Source: Rhizobiales bacterium NRL2 (GTDB lineage Bacteria > Pseudomonadota > Alphaproteobacteria > Minwuiales > Minwuiaceae). Taken from it: DNA of 64,000 nt. The stretch is taken from assembly GCA_001664005.1 (NCBI GenBank), contig CP016093.1:62001-126000 (forward strand), written 5' to 3'. Positions 50,422-59,995 of this stretch are shown in pieces; position 1 is the stretch's first letter; each line of letters begins with the position of its first letter. The position numbers and the translations under genes are program-made. The notes beneath the pieces are model-generated. The model was not told the origin of the DNA. It saw only the letters and a list, made by a program, of their open reading frames with translations, and searched no databases.

Positions 50422-52656
50422 TTGAGCCTGCCGGCGGACCACGACCTGTTGCATTCGGCGATCCGCGGCGACGCGCGCCCGACGGGCGTGTTCCGCGTCG
50501 CCGGCGCGACGCTGCGTCCGGTCGTCGTCAGCGACTCCCTCAAGGCCGCACTCGACGTTGCCGACGATGACGCCGTGGCGCAGGCGTTCGAGGATGCCGG
50601 CGGCGTGCCCTGGCTGCAGTCTCACGCCCGCTCCCGCCGTCCGCTGGAGCTGGCCGCAGGCAAGCACCGGCTGGTCATGTCGGCGCGCAGTATCGGTGAC
50701 GACGGCCTGCAGGTCCGCGGCGTCGACGCCGAGCAGGCGGAGGTCTCCAACACCCTGACCGCGGACATCATCGGCGGGCTCTCCAACGACGAGACCGGCG
50801 TCGTCTTCCTCGATCCGGCCGGCCGGGTGCTGGCGGTCAACTACGCCTTCTATCGCTATTTCCCGGCAGTCCCCGGCTTTCCGCGCCTGGGCGAGCCCTT
50901 CGCCGAACTGGTGCGTGGCGCCATCGCCCATGGCTACCTCCCCCAGGCCGCCGGCCGCGAGGAACGCTTCGTGCGGTGGACGGTCGATCACTTCATGGGC
51001 GAGAGCGCGGAGCCGATCAGCGTGCTGTCGGGCGCGGGACGCTGGATCAACACCAGCCGGATGCGGTTCCGCAACGGCGCCGTCGCCATCCTGCTGATCG
51101 ACATGACCGAGATGCGCCAGGAGCTCGAGCAGCTTACGTCCTTCGCGCAGAACACCCGCAACATGGTCTTCGTGCGCGTCGCGGATGGCAGCTCGACCGC
51201 GCGCGTCTGGGGACAGGACGCCAAACGCATCCTGGGCGAGCGCATGGGACGCAGCCGCGTGGAGCTGTCGGGCTGGCGCGCGTGCATCCACCCGGAAGAC
51301 CGCGAACGCTACGAGGCCGCGCTGGCGCAACGTCAGAAGACCGGCGAGGCCTACGAAATGGAGTTCCGCTTCGTCCATCCGGAGGACGGCCGCATCGTGT
51401 GGCTGCTGGAGAACGGCTGGCGCTCGATCGACAGCGTGACCGGCCAGATCTATCTGGACAACTATCTGCTCGACATCACCGAGCGCAAGGAGGCCGACGC
51501 GGAGCTGCGCCACAACGAAGTGCGCTTCCAGGAGTTCGCGGAGATGGCCGCGGACTGGGCCTTCGAGGCCGATGCCGACATGAATCTGACCTGGATCTCG
51601 CAGAACTTCAGCGAGATCAGCGGCATGTCGACCGCCCGTTATGTCGGCCGCTCATGGGCCGAGATCACCGAGGCGGTGCTGCCGGACCTGCCGCGCGACC
51701 AGGTTCGCATGTGGCGTACCCTGCTGAAGACGTGGAGCGAGCGGCAGCCGTTCCGCATCTCGCCGCTGCTGTTCCGTTTTCCGGGCGGCAATGACCGCAT
51801 GGTGGAAGTGGGCGGCACGCCGGTGTTCGACCATCGCGGCCGCTTCGTCGGCCATCGCGGCATCGCCCGCGACGTCACGCCGTTCGTCAGGGCGCGCGAG
51901 GACGCCCGTGCGGCGATGCGGGCCGCCGAGGCTGCGAACCGCGCCAAGTCCGAGTTCATCGCCAACATGAGCCACGAGCTCAGGACGCCGCTGAACGCCA
52001 TCATCGGCTTCGCCCATGTCATGGAGCAGGAGATGTTCGGGCCGATGACGAACGCGCGCTATCACGGCTACGCGGCCGACATCGCCGCCAGCGGCCAGCA
52101 CCTGCTCAGCCTGGTCAACGACGTCCTCGACCTGTCCCGGATCGAGGCCGACCGCGTGAAGGTCGACCGTGAGACCGTGGCCGTTTGCCCGGAGGTCGAC
52201 CGCGTGCTGTCGCTGTTCCGGGAGAGCGCCGGCCGGCGGCGGCTGTACAGCAATGGCTGCAGCGCCTGCACCGTCCAGGCCGACCGGCGGCTGCTGCGGC
52301 AGATGCTGATCAATCTGGTGGGCAACGCGGTGAAGTTCACCGGCGAGGACGGGGAAATCCGCGTGGACGTGACGGTGGAAGGGGACGAACTGCGTCTCAC
52401 CGTCACCGATGACGGCATCGGCATGAACGCCGACGATATCCGCACGGCGCTGGAGCCTTTCGGCCGCGCCGCCGGGGCGGACATCGCCGGCGGCACGGGG
52501 CTCGGCCTGCCCCTGACGCGCAAGCTGGCGGAGCTGCATGGCGGCTCCCTGTCGATCAAGTCGACGCCGCGCAAGGGCACCTCGGTGATGCTGATGCTGC
52601 CCCGGGCGGAGGCCGACGCCGCGCTGACCGGCGGCAGCGCCCGCATGTCCGCCTGA
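50422..52656 (+). CDS. Soluble PAS-domain sensor histidine kinase
   Basis: 744 aa, TTG start with GGAGGAG upstream; no membrane helix. PAS-like domains at about 110-230, 245-355 and 365-490. HisKA has the phospho-acceptor H518 in FIANMSHELRTPLNAIIGF; the ATPase part has NLVGNAVKFT, DDGIGM and GGTGLGLPLTRKL. No receiver domain, so an external regulator is needed. An HPt gene lies 9 bases away on the opposite strand. Confidence 0.92.
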   Translation: MSLPADHDLLHSAIRGDARPTGVFRVAGATLRPVVVSDSLKAALDVADDDAVAQAFEDAGGVPWLQSHARSRRPLELAAGKHRLVMSARSIGDDGLQVRGVDAEQAEVSNTLTADIIGGLSNDETGVVFLDPAGRVLAVNYAFYRYFPAVPGFPRLGEPFAELVRGAIAHGYLPQAAGREERFVRWTVDHFMGESAEPISVLSGAGRWINTSRMRFRNGAVAILLIDMTEMRQELEQLTSFAQNTRNMVFVRVADGSSTARVWGQDAKRILGERMGRSRVELSGWRACIHPEDRERYEAALAQRQKTGEAYEMEFRFVHPEDGRIVWLLENGWRSIDSVTGQIYLDNYLLDITERKEADAELRHNEVRFQEFAEMAADWAFEADADMNLTWISQNFSEISGMSTARYVGRSWAEITEAVLPDLPRDQVRMWRTLLKTWSERQPFRISPLLFRFPGGNDRMVEVGGTPVFDHRGRFVGHRGIARDVTPFVRAREDARAAMRAAEAANRAKSEFIANMSHELRTPLNAIIGFAHVMEQEMFGPMTNARYHGYAADIAASGQHLLSLVNDVLDLSRIEADRVKVDRETVAVCPEVDRVLSLFRESAGRRRLYSNGCSACTVQADRRLLRQMLINLVGNAVKFTGEDGEIRVDVTVEGDELRLTVTDDGIGMNADDIRTALEPFGRAAGADIAGGTGLGLPLTRKLAELHGGSLSIKSTPRKGTSVMLMLPRAEADAALTGGSARMSA

Positions 52657-52665
52657 CGCGGCGGT

Positions 52666-53028
52666 TTAGCCCGAAAGGTAGCGGGCGCGGAAGGCCCGGT
52701 CCGTTTCCCGCCACAGTTCCGGCAGGTTCCTGACCGCCGTCCCCACGGCATCGACCCGGCCATCGCGCGCGTCCCGCTCGATCGCCGCGGCATGGCGGCT
52801 CAGCCGCGGCGCGCCATAGGTCGCCGCGGTGCTCTTGAGGGCGTGCGCCTGAAAGCCGACCGCCCCGATGTCGCGCCCGTCCATGGCCGTCTCGATGGCC
52901 GCCACCCGTTCCCGCGCCTCGTCAAGGAACCCGGCGACCAGAACGCCCACGATATCGCCGGTGTCATCGCCGGCCAGCTCGGCCAGGGTGGATTCGTCCA
53001 GCACGTCGAGGGTATCGGCGGCGTTCAT
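52666..53028 (-). CDS. HPt phosphotransfer protein
   Basis: 120 aa, a single four-helix HPt domain. Phospho-His H62 in FQAHALKSTAATYGA. Carries phosphate between receivers in multi-step phosphorelays. It converges with the PAS kinase gene and overlaps the HCCA-isomerase-like gene by 4 bases. A hybrid kinase and a receiver protein are encoded 7 kb away and are possible partners. Confidence 0.9.
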   Translation of the reverse strand: MNAADTLDVLDESTLAELAGDDTGDIVGVLVAGFLDEARERVAAIETAMDGRDIGAVGFQAHALKSTAATYGAPRLSRHAAAIERDARDGRVDAVGTAVRNLPELWRETDRAFRARYLSG

Positions 53029-53618
53029 CCCGCCTCCAGCGCGGCGTCGACGAAATCGAGCCGGTCCTGCCCCCAGAATATCTCGTCGCCGACGACATAG
53101 GTCGGCGCGCCGAAGACACCGCGGGCGACGGCCTGGTCGGTCTCGGCGGCGCGTATGGCGTTGGCGTCGTAGCGCCCGGCGGCCCGTTCCAGCGCCCCCG
53201 GGTCCATACCGGCCTCCGTGACCACTTCCCGGATCGTGCGGGCGAGGCCGATATCGCGCTCCTCGGCCCAGACCGCGCGCATGAAGCGGCCGGCCAGGTC
53301 CATCGCATCCAGGCCCTCGGCCCGCGCGGCGATCACGGTTTCGGCGGCGCGCGTCTCGTCGGCAGGGAAATACGCCGGCTTCAGGTTGAGTTCGACGCCG
53401 AGCCGTTCACGCCAGCGCCGCAGTTCCTGCAGGCGATAGGCCTGGCGCTCCAGCGCGCGCTTCGGCAACGGCAGCCCGCCGGTGCGTTCGAAGATGGCCA
53501 GCACGTTGACCGGATGGATCGTCACCTCGGCGCCGTGGCGGGCGGCGATGTCCCGCAGACGCCCATGGCCCAGATAGGTCCAGGGCGAGGTGAGCGCGCA
53601 GTAATAGTCTACACGCAA
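53025..53618 (-). CDS. 2-hydroxychromene-2-carboxylate isomerase-like protein (DSBA fold)
   Basis: 197 aa. VDYYCALTSPWTYLGHGRL has the catalytic Ser in SPW; YFPADETRAAE and GVFGAPTYVVGDEIFWGQDRLDFVDAAL are the other conserved parts. Related to kappa-class GSTs. Start at TTG 53618 because GGGGAGG is 7 bases upstream; a GTG at 53639 overlaps the dgt stop and puts the ribosome site inside the gene. Substrate uncertain. Confidence 0.83.
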   Translation of the reverse strand: MRVDYYCALTSPWTYLGHGRLRDIAARHGAEVTIHPVNVLAIFERTGGLPLPKRALERQAYRLQELRRWRERLGVELNLKPAYFPADETRAAETVIAARAEGLDAMDLAGRFMRAVWAEERDIGLARTIREVVTEAGMDPGALERAAGRYDANAIRAAETDQAVARGVFGAPTYVVGDEIFWGQDRLDFVDAALEAG

Positions 53619-53635
53619 TCGCTTTCCTCCCCGAT

Positions 53636-54907
53636 TCACTCCTGCCAGGCCACTGCGCCGTTAACCATACCGGCATTCTCGCGAAATTGCTGCAACGCAT
53701 AACCGTCCGTCATGCCGGAGACGTGATCGGTCGCCGCCAGAGCGCGGTCATAGGCCGAAAGGCCCGGATCGGCCGCCTGGATGGCGCAGTCCATCAGCCA
53801 GGCGATGGCCCGGTCGGCGCCGAAGCGGCGATCGTAATCGATGTCGGGCACGAAGACTTCGCGCGCGGTCACCTCGGCGATGTCGCGCAGGACGCCCCGG
53901 GCCGGCACCCGCTCCAGCATGGCGGCGCGGCGGCGGCCGTCCAGCAGCCCGGGCTCGTCCGCGAGGAACACCTCGATCACCTGCTCGATCAGCCGTCCGA
54001 TCGCCTTCGCCCTCAGATAGGCGATGCGCCGCGGCTCCTCGTCGATCTCGCCATAGCGCCGCGTCGGGCCGGCCACGGCCGCCAGCAGCGCCTCTGTGTC
54101 GGCGAAGCCGAGCTTGCCCAGCTTGAAGCCGTCCTCCAGGTCGACGATCGAGTAACAGATGTCGTCGGCGGCCTCGACCAGATAGGCCAGCGGATGGCGC
54201 AGCCAGCGCCCCTCCGCAACCTGCTCCAGACCAAGCTCGTCCGCCAGACGGCGGAAGATTGAAGCCTCCGCCTGCATGACGCCGAACTTCTTCGCACCGG
54301 CGTCGAGGCCGGTCGCGTCGCCCGCGCTGTCGGAGAGGCGCGGATACTTGCCGAACGCGCCCAGCGTCGCCGCCGTCAGCCTGAGCCCGCCATTGTCGCG
54401 CCAGTTCTGCAGACGGGTGAGAATACGGAAGCCCTGGGCGTTGCCTTCGAAGCGCAGCAGGTCCTCGCGCTGGCCGCCCGTGAGCAGGGCGATGATGGCC
54501 TGACCGCGCCGCGAGCCGGCGAACCAGCCGCGGATGAGATCCTCGCCGCGATGGCCGAAGGGCGGGTTGCCGATGTCGTGGGCGAGGCAGGCGGCGGAGA
54601 CGATGTGGCCGAACTCGGCCGCGCCCAGCCCCTCCGGCAGGCGGCGGCGGCCGGCGATGACCTGGCCCACGCCGGCCCCCAGCGAGCGGCCGACGGAGGC
54701 GACCTCGAGACTGTGGGTCAGGCGCGTGCGGACATAGTCGTTGCCCGGCTTCGGATGGGCCTGGGTCTTGTCCTGCAGCCGCCGGAACGCCGAGCAGAAG
54801 ACGATGCGGTCGAAATCCTTCTGGAACGGACTGCGCGCCGGGTCCACCGGGTCCGGCGCGTCGCCCGCCATGCGGTTGGCCGATAGCAGTCGCCGCCAGT
54901 CCATCAT
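53636..54907 (-). CDS. dgt: Deoxyguanosine triphosphate triphosphohydrolase (dGTPase-like)
   Basis: 423 aa. HD-type hydrolase of dNTPs to nucleoside and triphosphate. FQKDFDRIVFCSAFRRLQDKTQ, THSLEVASVGRSLG, CLAHDIGNPPFGHRGE (HD pair) and YLVEAADDICYSIVDLEDG (final D) are the metal and substrate motifs. Two consecutive ATGs at the start. Divergent from the acyl-CoA synthetase pair. Confidence 0.94.
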   Translation of the reverse strand: MMDWRRLLSANRMAGDAPDPVDPARSPFQKDFDRIVFCSAFRRLQDKTQAHPKPGNDYVRTRLTHSLEVASVGRSLGAGVGQVIAGRRRLPEGLGAAEFGHIVSAACLAHDIGNPPFGHRGEDLIRGWFAGSRRGQAIIALLTGGQREDLLRFEGNAQGFRILTRLQNWRDNGGLRLTAATLGAFGKYPRLSDSAGDATGLDAGAKKFGVMQAEASIFRRLADELGLEQVAEGRWLRHPLAYLVEAADDICYSIVDLEDGFKLGKLGFADTEALLAAVAGPTRRYGEIDEEPRRIAYLRAKAIGRLIEQVIEVFLADEPGLLDGRRRAAMLERVPARGVLRDIAEVTAREVFVPDIDYDRRFGADRAIAWLMDCAIQAADPGLSAYDRALAATDHVSGMTDGYALQQFRENAGMVNGAVAWQE

Positions 54908-55027
54908 CCGACCGGAACCGTCCCGTTTCGCACATGCCCCGCCGGCGATTCGTCCGCGCCCACTTCACAGCATCGGGACCGGCCAGTAAAGATGAACGGC
55001 AGGAAGCGGTTTCTGGGGAGGGGCGGC

Positions 55028-56566
55028 ATGGAAGAAGCTCTCTTACTGTCGGGCGAACGGCGCATGACGCGCGAGGAACTCAACGCCAATGTGGCGCGCG
55101 CGGCCGGCGGTTTCGAGAGCCTGGGGGTCGGCGAGGACGATTCCGTCTGTCTGATGCTGCGCAACGACTTTCCCTTCTTCGAGGCGTCCATGGGCGCGAC
55201 CCTGGCCGGGGCCTATGCCGTGCCCATCAACTGGCACAACACCGCCGACGAGACACGCTATATTCTGGAGGACTGCGACGCCCGCGCCCTGGTGATCCAC
55301 GCCGACCTCCTGCCCCGGGTTGCGCACGCCGTGCCGGAAACCTGCCGCGTCTTCGTCGTGGCGACGCCGCCGGAGATCGCCGCCGCCTACGGCCTGGCGC
55401 CCGACAGCCTCGCCGTGCCGGCGGACCGCACCGACTGGGCCGCGTGGCTGGCCGGACAGCCGCCCTTCACCCGGGAACCGGCGACCCAGCGCACCAACAT
55501 GATCTACACCTCCGGCACCACCGGAAACCCGAAGGGCGTCCGCCGCGATCCGGCCGATCTGGAAACCCAGGCGCGGATGAACCAGCTGTTCGAGATCGTC
55601 TTCGGTCTCAGGAACGACCCCTCGATCCGCACCGTGATCACCGGGCCGATGTATCATTCCGCGCCCAACGCCTACGGCCTCTGGTCGGCGAAGCTGGCGG
55701 GGCTCGTGATCCTGCAGCCCCGTTTCGACGCCGAGGAGCTGCTGGCACTGATCGAGGAACACCGGATTACCCACGTCCACATGGTGCCGACCATGTTCGT
55801 GCGCCTGCTGAAACTGCCCGAGACGGTCCGCTCGAAATACGACCTGTCCTCGCTGGAGTTCGTGGTTCACGCCGCCGCCCCCTGTCCGCCGGACGTGAAG
55901 CGCCGGATGATCGAGTGGTGGGGGCCGGTGATCAATGAATACTACGGCGGCACGGAGACGGGCGCGGTGTTCTTCCACACCGCCGAGGAGGCGCTGAAGA
56001 AGCCCGGCACCGTCGGCCGCGCCCTGCCCTGGGCGGATGTCCGCATCGTCGACGACGGCCTGAAGGAGCTGCCGCCGGGCGAGATCGGCGAGGTCTACAT
56101 GCGGCTGATGGGCTGGCCCGACTTCACCTACAACAAGAACGACGCCAAGCGCGCCGAGGTCGGCCTGGAGCATCTGGTGAGCTGCGGCGACGTGGGCTTT
56201 CTGGACGAGGACGGCTACCTGTTCCTCTGCGATCGCAAGCGCGACATGGTCATCTCCGGCGGCGTCAACATCTACCCCGCCGAGATCGAGAACACCCTGA
56301 TCGGCATGCCCGGCGTCAAGGACTGCGCCGTCTTCGGCATCCCCGACGACGAGTATGGCGAGAGCCTGGCCGCCCATGTCCAGCTCGAACCCGGCGGCCC
56401 GGTGAGCGAGGCCGACATCCGCGGCTGGCTCTCGGCGCGGCTGGCGAAGTTCAAGGTGCCGAAGCGGATCGTCTTCGAGGCCGAGCTGCCGCGGCAGGAC
56501 TCGGGCAAGATCTTCAAGCGCAAGCTCCGCGAACCCTATTGGGAGGACGCGGGCCGCCAGATCTGA
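55028..56566 (+). CDS. Acyl-CoA synthetase (AMP-binding), first of tandem pair
   Basis: 512 aa. IYTSGTTGNPKGVRR, YYGGTETG, DVGFLDEDGYLFLCDRKRDMVISGGVNIYPAEIE and the catalytic K in SGKIFKRKLREPYW. Start at 55028 (MEEALLLSGERRM) with GGGGAGG 6 bases upstream. Strong similarity along the whole length to the next gene shows a tandem duplication. Substrate cannot be read from the sequence. Confidence 0.9.
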   Translation: MEEALLLSGERRMTREELNANVARAAGGFESLGVGEDDSVCLMLRNDFPFFEASMGATLAGAYAVPINWHNTADETRYILEDCDARALVIHADLLPRVAHAVPETCRVFVVATPPEIAAAYGLAPDSLAVPADRTDWAAWLAGQPPFTREPATQRTNMIYTSGTTGNPKGVRRDPADLETQARMNQLFEIVFGLRNDPSIRTVITGPMYHSAPNAYGLWSAKLAGLVILQPRFDAEELLALIEEHRITHVHMVPTMFVRLLKLPETVRSKYDLSSLEFVVHAAAPCPPDVKRRMIEWWGPVINEYYGGTETGAVFFHTAEEALKKPGTVGRALPWADVRIVDDGLKELPPGEIGEVYMRLMGWPDFTYNKNDAKRAEVGLEHLVSCGDVGFLDEDGYLFLCDRKRDMVISGGVNIYPAEIENTLIGMPGVKDCAVFGIPDDEYGESLAAHVQLEPGGPVSEADIRGWLSARLAKFKVPKRIVFEAELPRQDSGKIFKRKLREPYWEDAGRQI

Positions 56567-56580
56567 GAGGATTTCCATGT

Positions 56581-56683
56581 GTCATCCCCGATGGCGCCCG
56601 CGCCACTCGGGGATCGTTTCGAAACGGGCGCTCCGGCTGTGGAAGCCGATCCCCGCGCACCGCGGTGCGGCGGCGGGGATGAC
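56581..56683. repeat. 103-bp palindromic repeat with GTCATCCCCG ends
   Basis: Begins GTCATCCCCG and ends CGGGGATGAC, an exact 10-bp inverted repeat. Inside, CGGGGATCG and CGATCCCCG form a second stem around the GTTTCGAAAC palindrome. Such GTCATCCCCG-ended units are dispersed in many alphaproteobacterial genomes. It fills the gap between the two acyl-CoA synthetase genes, which explains the spurious open frame upstream of the second gene. Confidence 0.7.
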
Positions 56684-56702
56684 GAAGAAGGACAAGCAAG
56701 GC

Positions 56703-58244
56703 ATGAACCCAGAACCGGGCGTGATCATCAGCGGCGACCGGCAACGGGCGCAGGAGGCCCGGGCGGCCAACGCGGCCCGCATGGCCAGGGCGCTCCACGA
56801 CAGCGGCGTCCGCGCCGACGACTGCGTGGCGATCTACCTGCGCAACGACTTCCCCTTCTTCGAGACCTCTGCCGCCTGCACCCTGATCGGGGCCTACGCC
56901 ACGCCGATCAACTGGCACTACACCGCCGAAGAAGCCGGTTACATCCTGCGCGACTGCGACGCGAAGGTGGTGGTGATCCATTCCGACCTGCTGGCGAACA
57001 TCCGCACCGCCATCCCCGAGGGCGTCACCGTCGTCGCCGTGCCGACGCCGCCGGAGATCGCCGCCGCCTATGGCGTGAGCCCGCCCGCCAGCCTGCCCCA
57101 GGGCGTCGTCGCCTATGACGACTTCATCGCCGGCCTGGAGCCCTGGACCGATCCGCCGCCGGCCAGCCGGGGCACGATGATCTACACCTCCGGCACCACG
57201 GGCCACCCGAAGGGTGTCCGCCGCGACCCGCTGGACGAGGACGCCCAGGCCCGTCAGGCCGAGCAGATCTTCGAGGGCTTCGGCATCCCCGCCGACTGTT
57301 CGGCCGTCCGCACGGTGATGACCGGGCCGATGTACCATTCCGCGCCCAACGCCTACGGTCTCGCCGCCGCGCGCAATGGCGCCTTCATCTACCTGCAGGC
57401 GCGCTTCGACGCCGAGGATCTGCTGCGGATCGTCCAGGACTACCGCATCACCCACATGCACGTGGTGCCGACCATGTTCGTGCGGTTGCTGAGGCTGCCC
57501 GAGGAAGTGCGGGCGAAATACGACGTCTCCAGCCTGGTTCACGTCATCCACGGCGCCGCGCCCTGCCCGCCCGAGGCCAAGCGGCGCATGATCGAGTGGT
57601 GGGGGCCGGTGATCTACGAATATTACGGCTCGACCGAGAACGGCCTCGTCACCGTCGTGACCTCGAAGATGGCGACCGAAAAGCCGGGCACCGTCGGCAA
57701 GCCGATCTCCAGCAACCACATCCGCATACTGGACGACGATCACAACGATCTGCCGCCCGGCGAGATCGGCGAGGTCTACATCTGGCGGCCCAACCGCACC
57801 GACTTCACCTACAACAAGCGCGACGACGCCCGCCGGGAGATCGACGTCGAGGGCTTCCTGACCAATGGCGACATGGGCTGGCTGGACGAGGACGGCTGCC
57901 TGTTCCTGGCCGACCGCAAGAACGACATGGTCATTTCTGGCGGCGTGAACATCTATCCGGCGGAGATCGAGAAGGCGCTGGTCGGCATGCCGGGCGTCAA
58001 GGACTGCGCCGTCTTCGGCATTCCCGACGCCGAGTTCGGCGAGGCGCTGGCGGCACATGTGGAGCGGGCCGATCCGTCGGTCGGCGAGGACGCGGTGAAA
58101 CGCTACCTGGCCCAGCATGTCGCCCGCTACAAGATCCCGCGCACCATCGTCTTCGCCGACAGCCTGCCGCGCGAGGATTCCGGCAAGATCTTCAAGCGCA
58201 AGCTCCGCGAGCCCTACTGGGAAGGCATGCCGCGCAGGATCTAG
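56703..58244 (+). CDS. Acyl-CoA synthetase (AMP-binding), second of tandem pair
   Basis: 513 aa. Same motifs as the first copy: IYTSGTTGHPKGVRR, YYGSTENG, GWLDEDGCLFLADRKNDMVISGGVNIYPAEIE and SGKIFKRKLREPYW. Start at 56703 (MNPEPGVIISGDRQ); codons upstream belong to the palindromic repeat. Copies differ in the substrate-facing region (for example YYGSTENG against YYGGTETG), so they may use different acids. Confidence 0.9.
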   Translation: MNPEPGVIISGDRQRAQEARAANAARMARALHDSGVRADDCVAIYLRNDFPFFETSAACTLIGAYATPINWHYTAEEAGYILRDCDAKVVVIHSDLLANIRTAIPEGVTVVAVPTPPEIAAAYGVSPPASLPQGVVAYDDFIAGLEPWTDPPPASRGTMIYTSGTTGHPKGVRRDPLDEDAQARQAEQIFEGFGIPADCSAVRTVMTGPMYHSAPNAYGLAAARNGAFIYLQARFDAEDLLRIVQDYRITHMHVVPTMFVRLLRLPEEVRAKYDVSSLVHVIHGAAPCPPEAKRRMIEWWGPVIYEYYGSTENGLVTVVTSKMATEKPGTVGKPISSNHIRILDDDHNDLPPGEIGEVYIWRPNRTDFTYNKRDDARREIDVEGFLTNGDMGWLDEDGCLFLADRKNDMVISGGVNIYPAEIEKALVGMPGVKDCAVFGIPDAEFGEALAAHVERADPSVGEDAVKRYLAQHVARYKIPRTIVFADSLPREDSGKIFKRKLREPYWEGMPRRI

Positions 58245-58298
58245 GGAGGGCCTCGGGTGCATGGTTTCTGGCGGTTCAATCGAACAGCGAAGACCGTC

Positions 58299-59552
58299 CT
58301 AGAGCAGCGCCTCCTCGAAGGGGAAGCGGCTGAGCAATTCGGTGCCGGTTTCGGTGACCAGAAGCTGCTGCTCCAGCTTGACGCCCTCACCGCCCGCGGC
58401 CTCGCCGATGAAGCTCTCGACGCAGAGCGTCATGCCGGGTTCGATCACGCCGTCATAGCCGGCGTCGGGGAAATCGGCGCGGTGGTAGAGATAGGGGTAC
58501 TCCCCGGTCATGCCGCAGCCGTGCGCCGACAGGTAATAGCGGTGAGCGTGATAGCGCTCGGGAATGTCCCAGGCCCGCTCGGCGTAGTCGCGGAAGCTCA
58601 TTCCGGGGCGGATGATGGACATGTTGTGCTGCACCTGCTCCAGCGCCGTGCGGTAGAGGGTCCGCTGAGTCCCGCTCGGCCGGTCCGGTCCGGCGTGGAA
58701 GGTGCGTGAGAAGTCCGAATAGTAGCCGTGGCAGCCGACCACGTCGGCGTCCAGCGCGATCAGTTCGTTCGCGCCGATGACCTTGGTCCCGGCTTCCTGA
58801 AACCAGGGATTGGTCCGCTCGCCGGAGTTCAGCAGCCGGGTCTCGCAATAGTCGGCGTTGCGCGCGATCACACCGCGCTGCAGCACAGACCAGAGTTCGT
58901 TTTCGGTGATACCGGGGCGGATGGCTTCCCGCATCTCCGCCATCGCCGCCTCCGTGGCGCGCAGCGAGGCGACGACGCATTTGACCTCCTCGGCCGACTT
59001 GATCGCCCGCGCCCGCTCCACCGGCGCCTGGGCGTCAACGAGGCGGAGCCCCTCGGTCGCCAGCGCCAGGGCCGTGCCGGCGTTGAGCCGCTCCAGCCCC
59101 ACGACCGGGTCCGGGCCGCAGAGCTCGCGCAGCAGGGCCGCCATCTCCGCCGCCCAGCGCCGCTCCCGCGCGGCGATGTCCTCGCCCGCGGCGACATAGC
59201 TGGCCGTCATCGCCGGGCGCACCTCGTCGACGGTGTCGTAGCCTTCCGCGAGGTGCGCGGCGCCGGTGAACTCGAACAGGATCGACCGGTCCGCCGTGAG
59301 CACCAGATAGCGCGAGGGTGCGTTGCGGGAGGTGAAGACCTGCATGTTCCGCGTACCGGTGGCGTAGCGGATGTTGACGGAATCGGAGAGGATCAGGGCC
59401 TGGATGTCCCGCCGCGCCATCTCGGCGCGCACCCGGCCCAGCCTGTAGCGGCGGACGGCGGCAAGGTCGATGCCGGCGCTTTCCGGCGCCAGATCGAGCA
59501 GCTTCAGATCGGGATGGACGGCGCGGTCGCGGTGCCAGTCGAGTTCAGCCAT
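58299..59552 (-). CDS. M24-fold protein of the DddP (DMSP lyase) type
   Basis: 417 aa. The N-terminal creatinase-like domain has VNIRYATGTRNMQVF; then ETRLLNSGERTNPWFQEAG. Candidate metal ligands D268, D270, D280, H344, E379, E394 keep exactly the spacing I recall for DddP (D295, D297, D307, H371, E406, E421), and Y339 fits DddP Y366. The proposed catalytic base D377 would be G350 here, followed by E351. So the fold is DddP-like, but DMSP cleavage is uncertain; another M24-type hydrolase activity is possible. Converges with the acyl-CoA synthetase pair. Confidence 0.78.
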   Translation of the reverse strand: MAELDWHRDRAVHPDLKLLDLAPESAGIDLAAVRRYRLGRVRAEMARRDIQALILSDSVNIRYATGTRNMQVFTSRNAPSRYLVLTADRSILFEFTGAAHLAEGYDTVDEVRPAMTASYVAAGEDIAARERRWAAEMAALLRELCGPDPVVGLERLNAGTALALATEGLRLVDAQAPVERARAIKSAEEVKCVVASLRATEAAMAEMREAIRPGITENELWSVLQRGVIARNADYCETRLLNSGERTNPWFQEAGTKVIGANELIALDADVVGCHGYYSDFSRTFHAGPDRPSGTQRTLYRTALEQVQHNMSIIRPGMSFRDYAERAWDIPERYHAHRYYLSAHGCGMTGEYPYLYHRADFPDAGYDGVIEPGMTLCVESFIGEAAGGEGVKLEQQLLVTETGTELLSRFPFEEALL

Positions 59553-59614
59553 GGGCTGAGCTTGGGCCAGCGGGCCGCGCGGCGTCCAGTCAGATCGCGA
59601 CCCCGGGACGTCGC

Positions 59615-59995
59615 TCAGGCGGCGGCGGGGTTCGCGGCCAGACAGGCCTCGATCTTGCGCAGCAGGCGCGGCATGTCGACGGGCTTGGTGTCGAAGTCGC
59701 TGCAGCCGACCTGCACGCTGCGCTCCCGGTCGCTGGCCAGCGCATGGGCGGTCAGCGCGATCACCGGAATGCCGGCGGTCTTCGGGTTGGCCTTGATACG
59801 GCGGGTCGCCTCCCAGCCGTCCATCTCGCCCAGGGCGATATCCATCAGGATCAGGTCGGGCAGTTCCTGCTCCGCCGCGGCGACGCCGCTCGGGCCGTCG
59901 ATGGCGAACACCACCGAATAGCCGCGGCGTTCCAGCCGCCGGCCCAGCATGTCGCGGTTCATCTCGTTGTCTTCGACCAGCAGGATGTCAGCCAT
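59615..59995 (-). CDS. Single-domain response regulator (CheY-like)
   Basis: 126 aa, one receiver domain. Acidic pocket E8/D9, phospho-acceptor D52 in DLILMDIALGEMDG, T82 in LTAHA and K104 in FDTKPVD. No output domain. It overlaps the hybrid kinase gene by 8 bases, so it is co-made with it, probably as a diffusible phosphate carrier. Confidence 0.92.
   Translation of the reverse strand: MADILLVEDNEMNRDMLGRRLERRGYSVVFAIDGPSGVAAAEQELPDLILMDIALGEMDGWEATRRIKANPKTAGIPVIALTAHALASDRERSVQVGCSDFDTKPVDMPRLLRKIEACLAANPAAA

Noticed and set aside
56577-56702. N-terminal extension of the second acyl-CoA synthetase
   Set aside because: The codons fall in a palindromic intergenic repeat and have no match to the paralogue.
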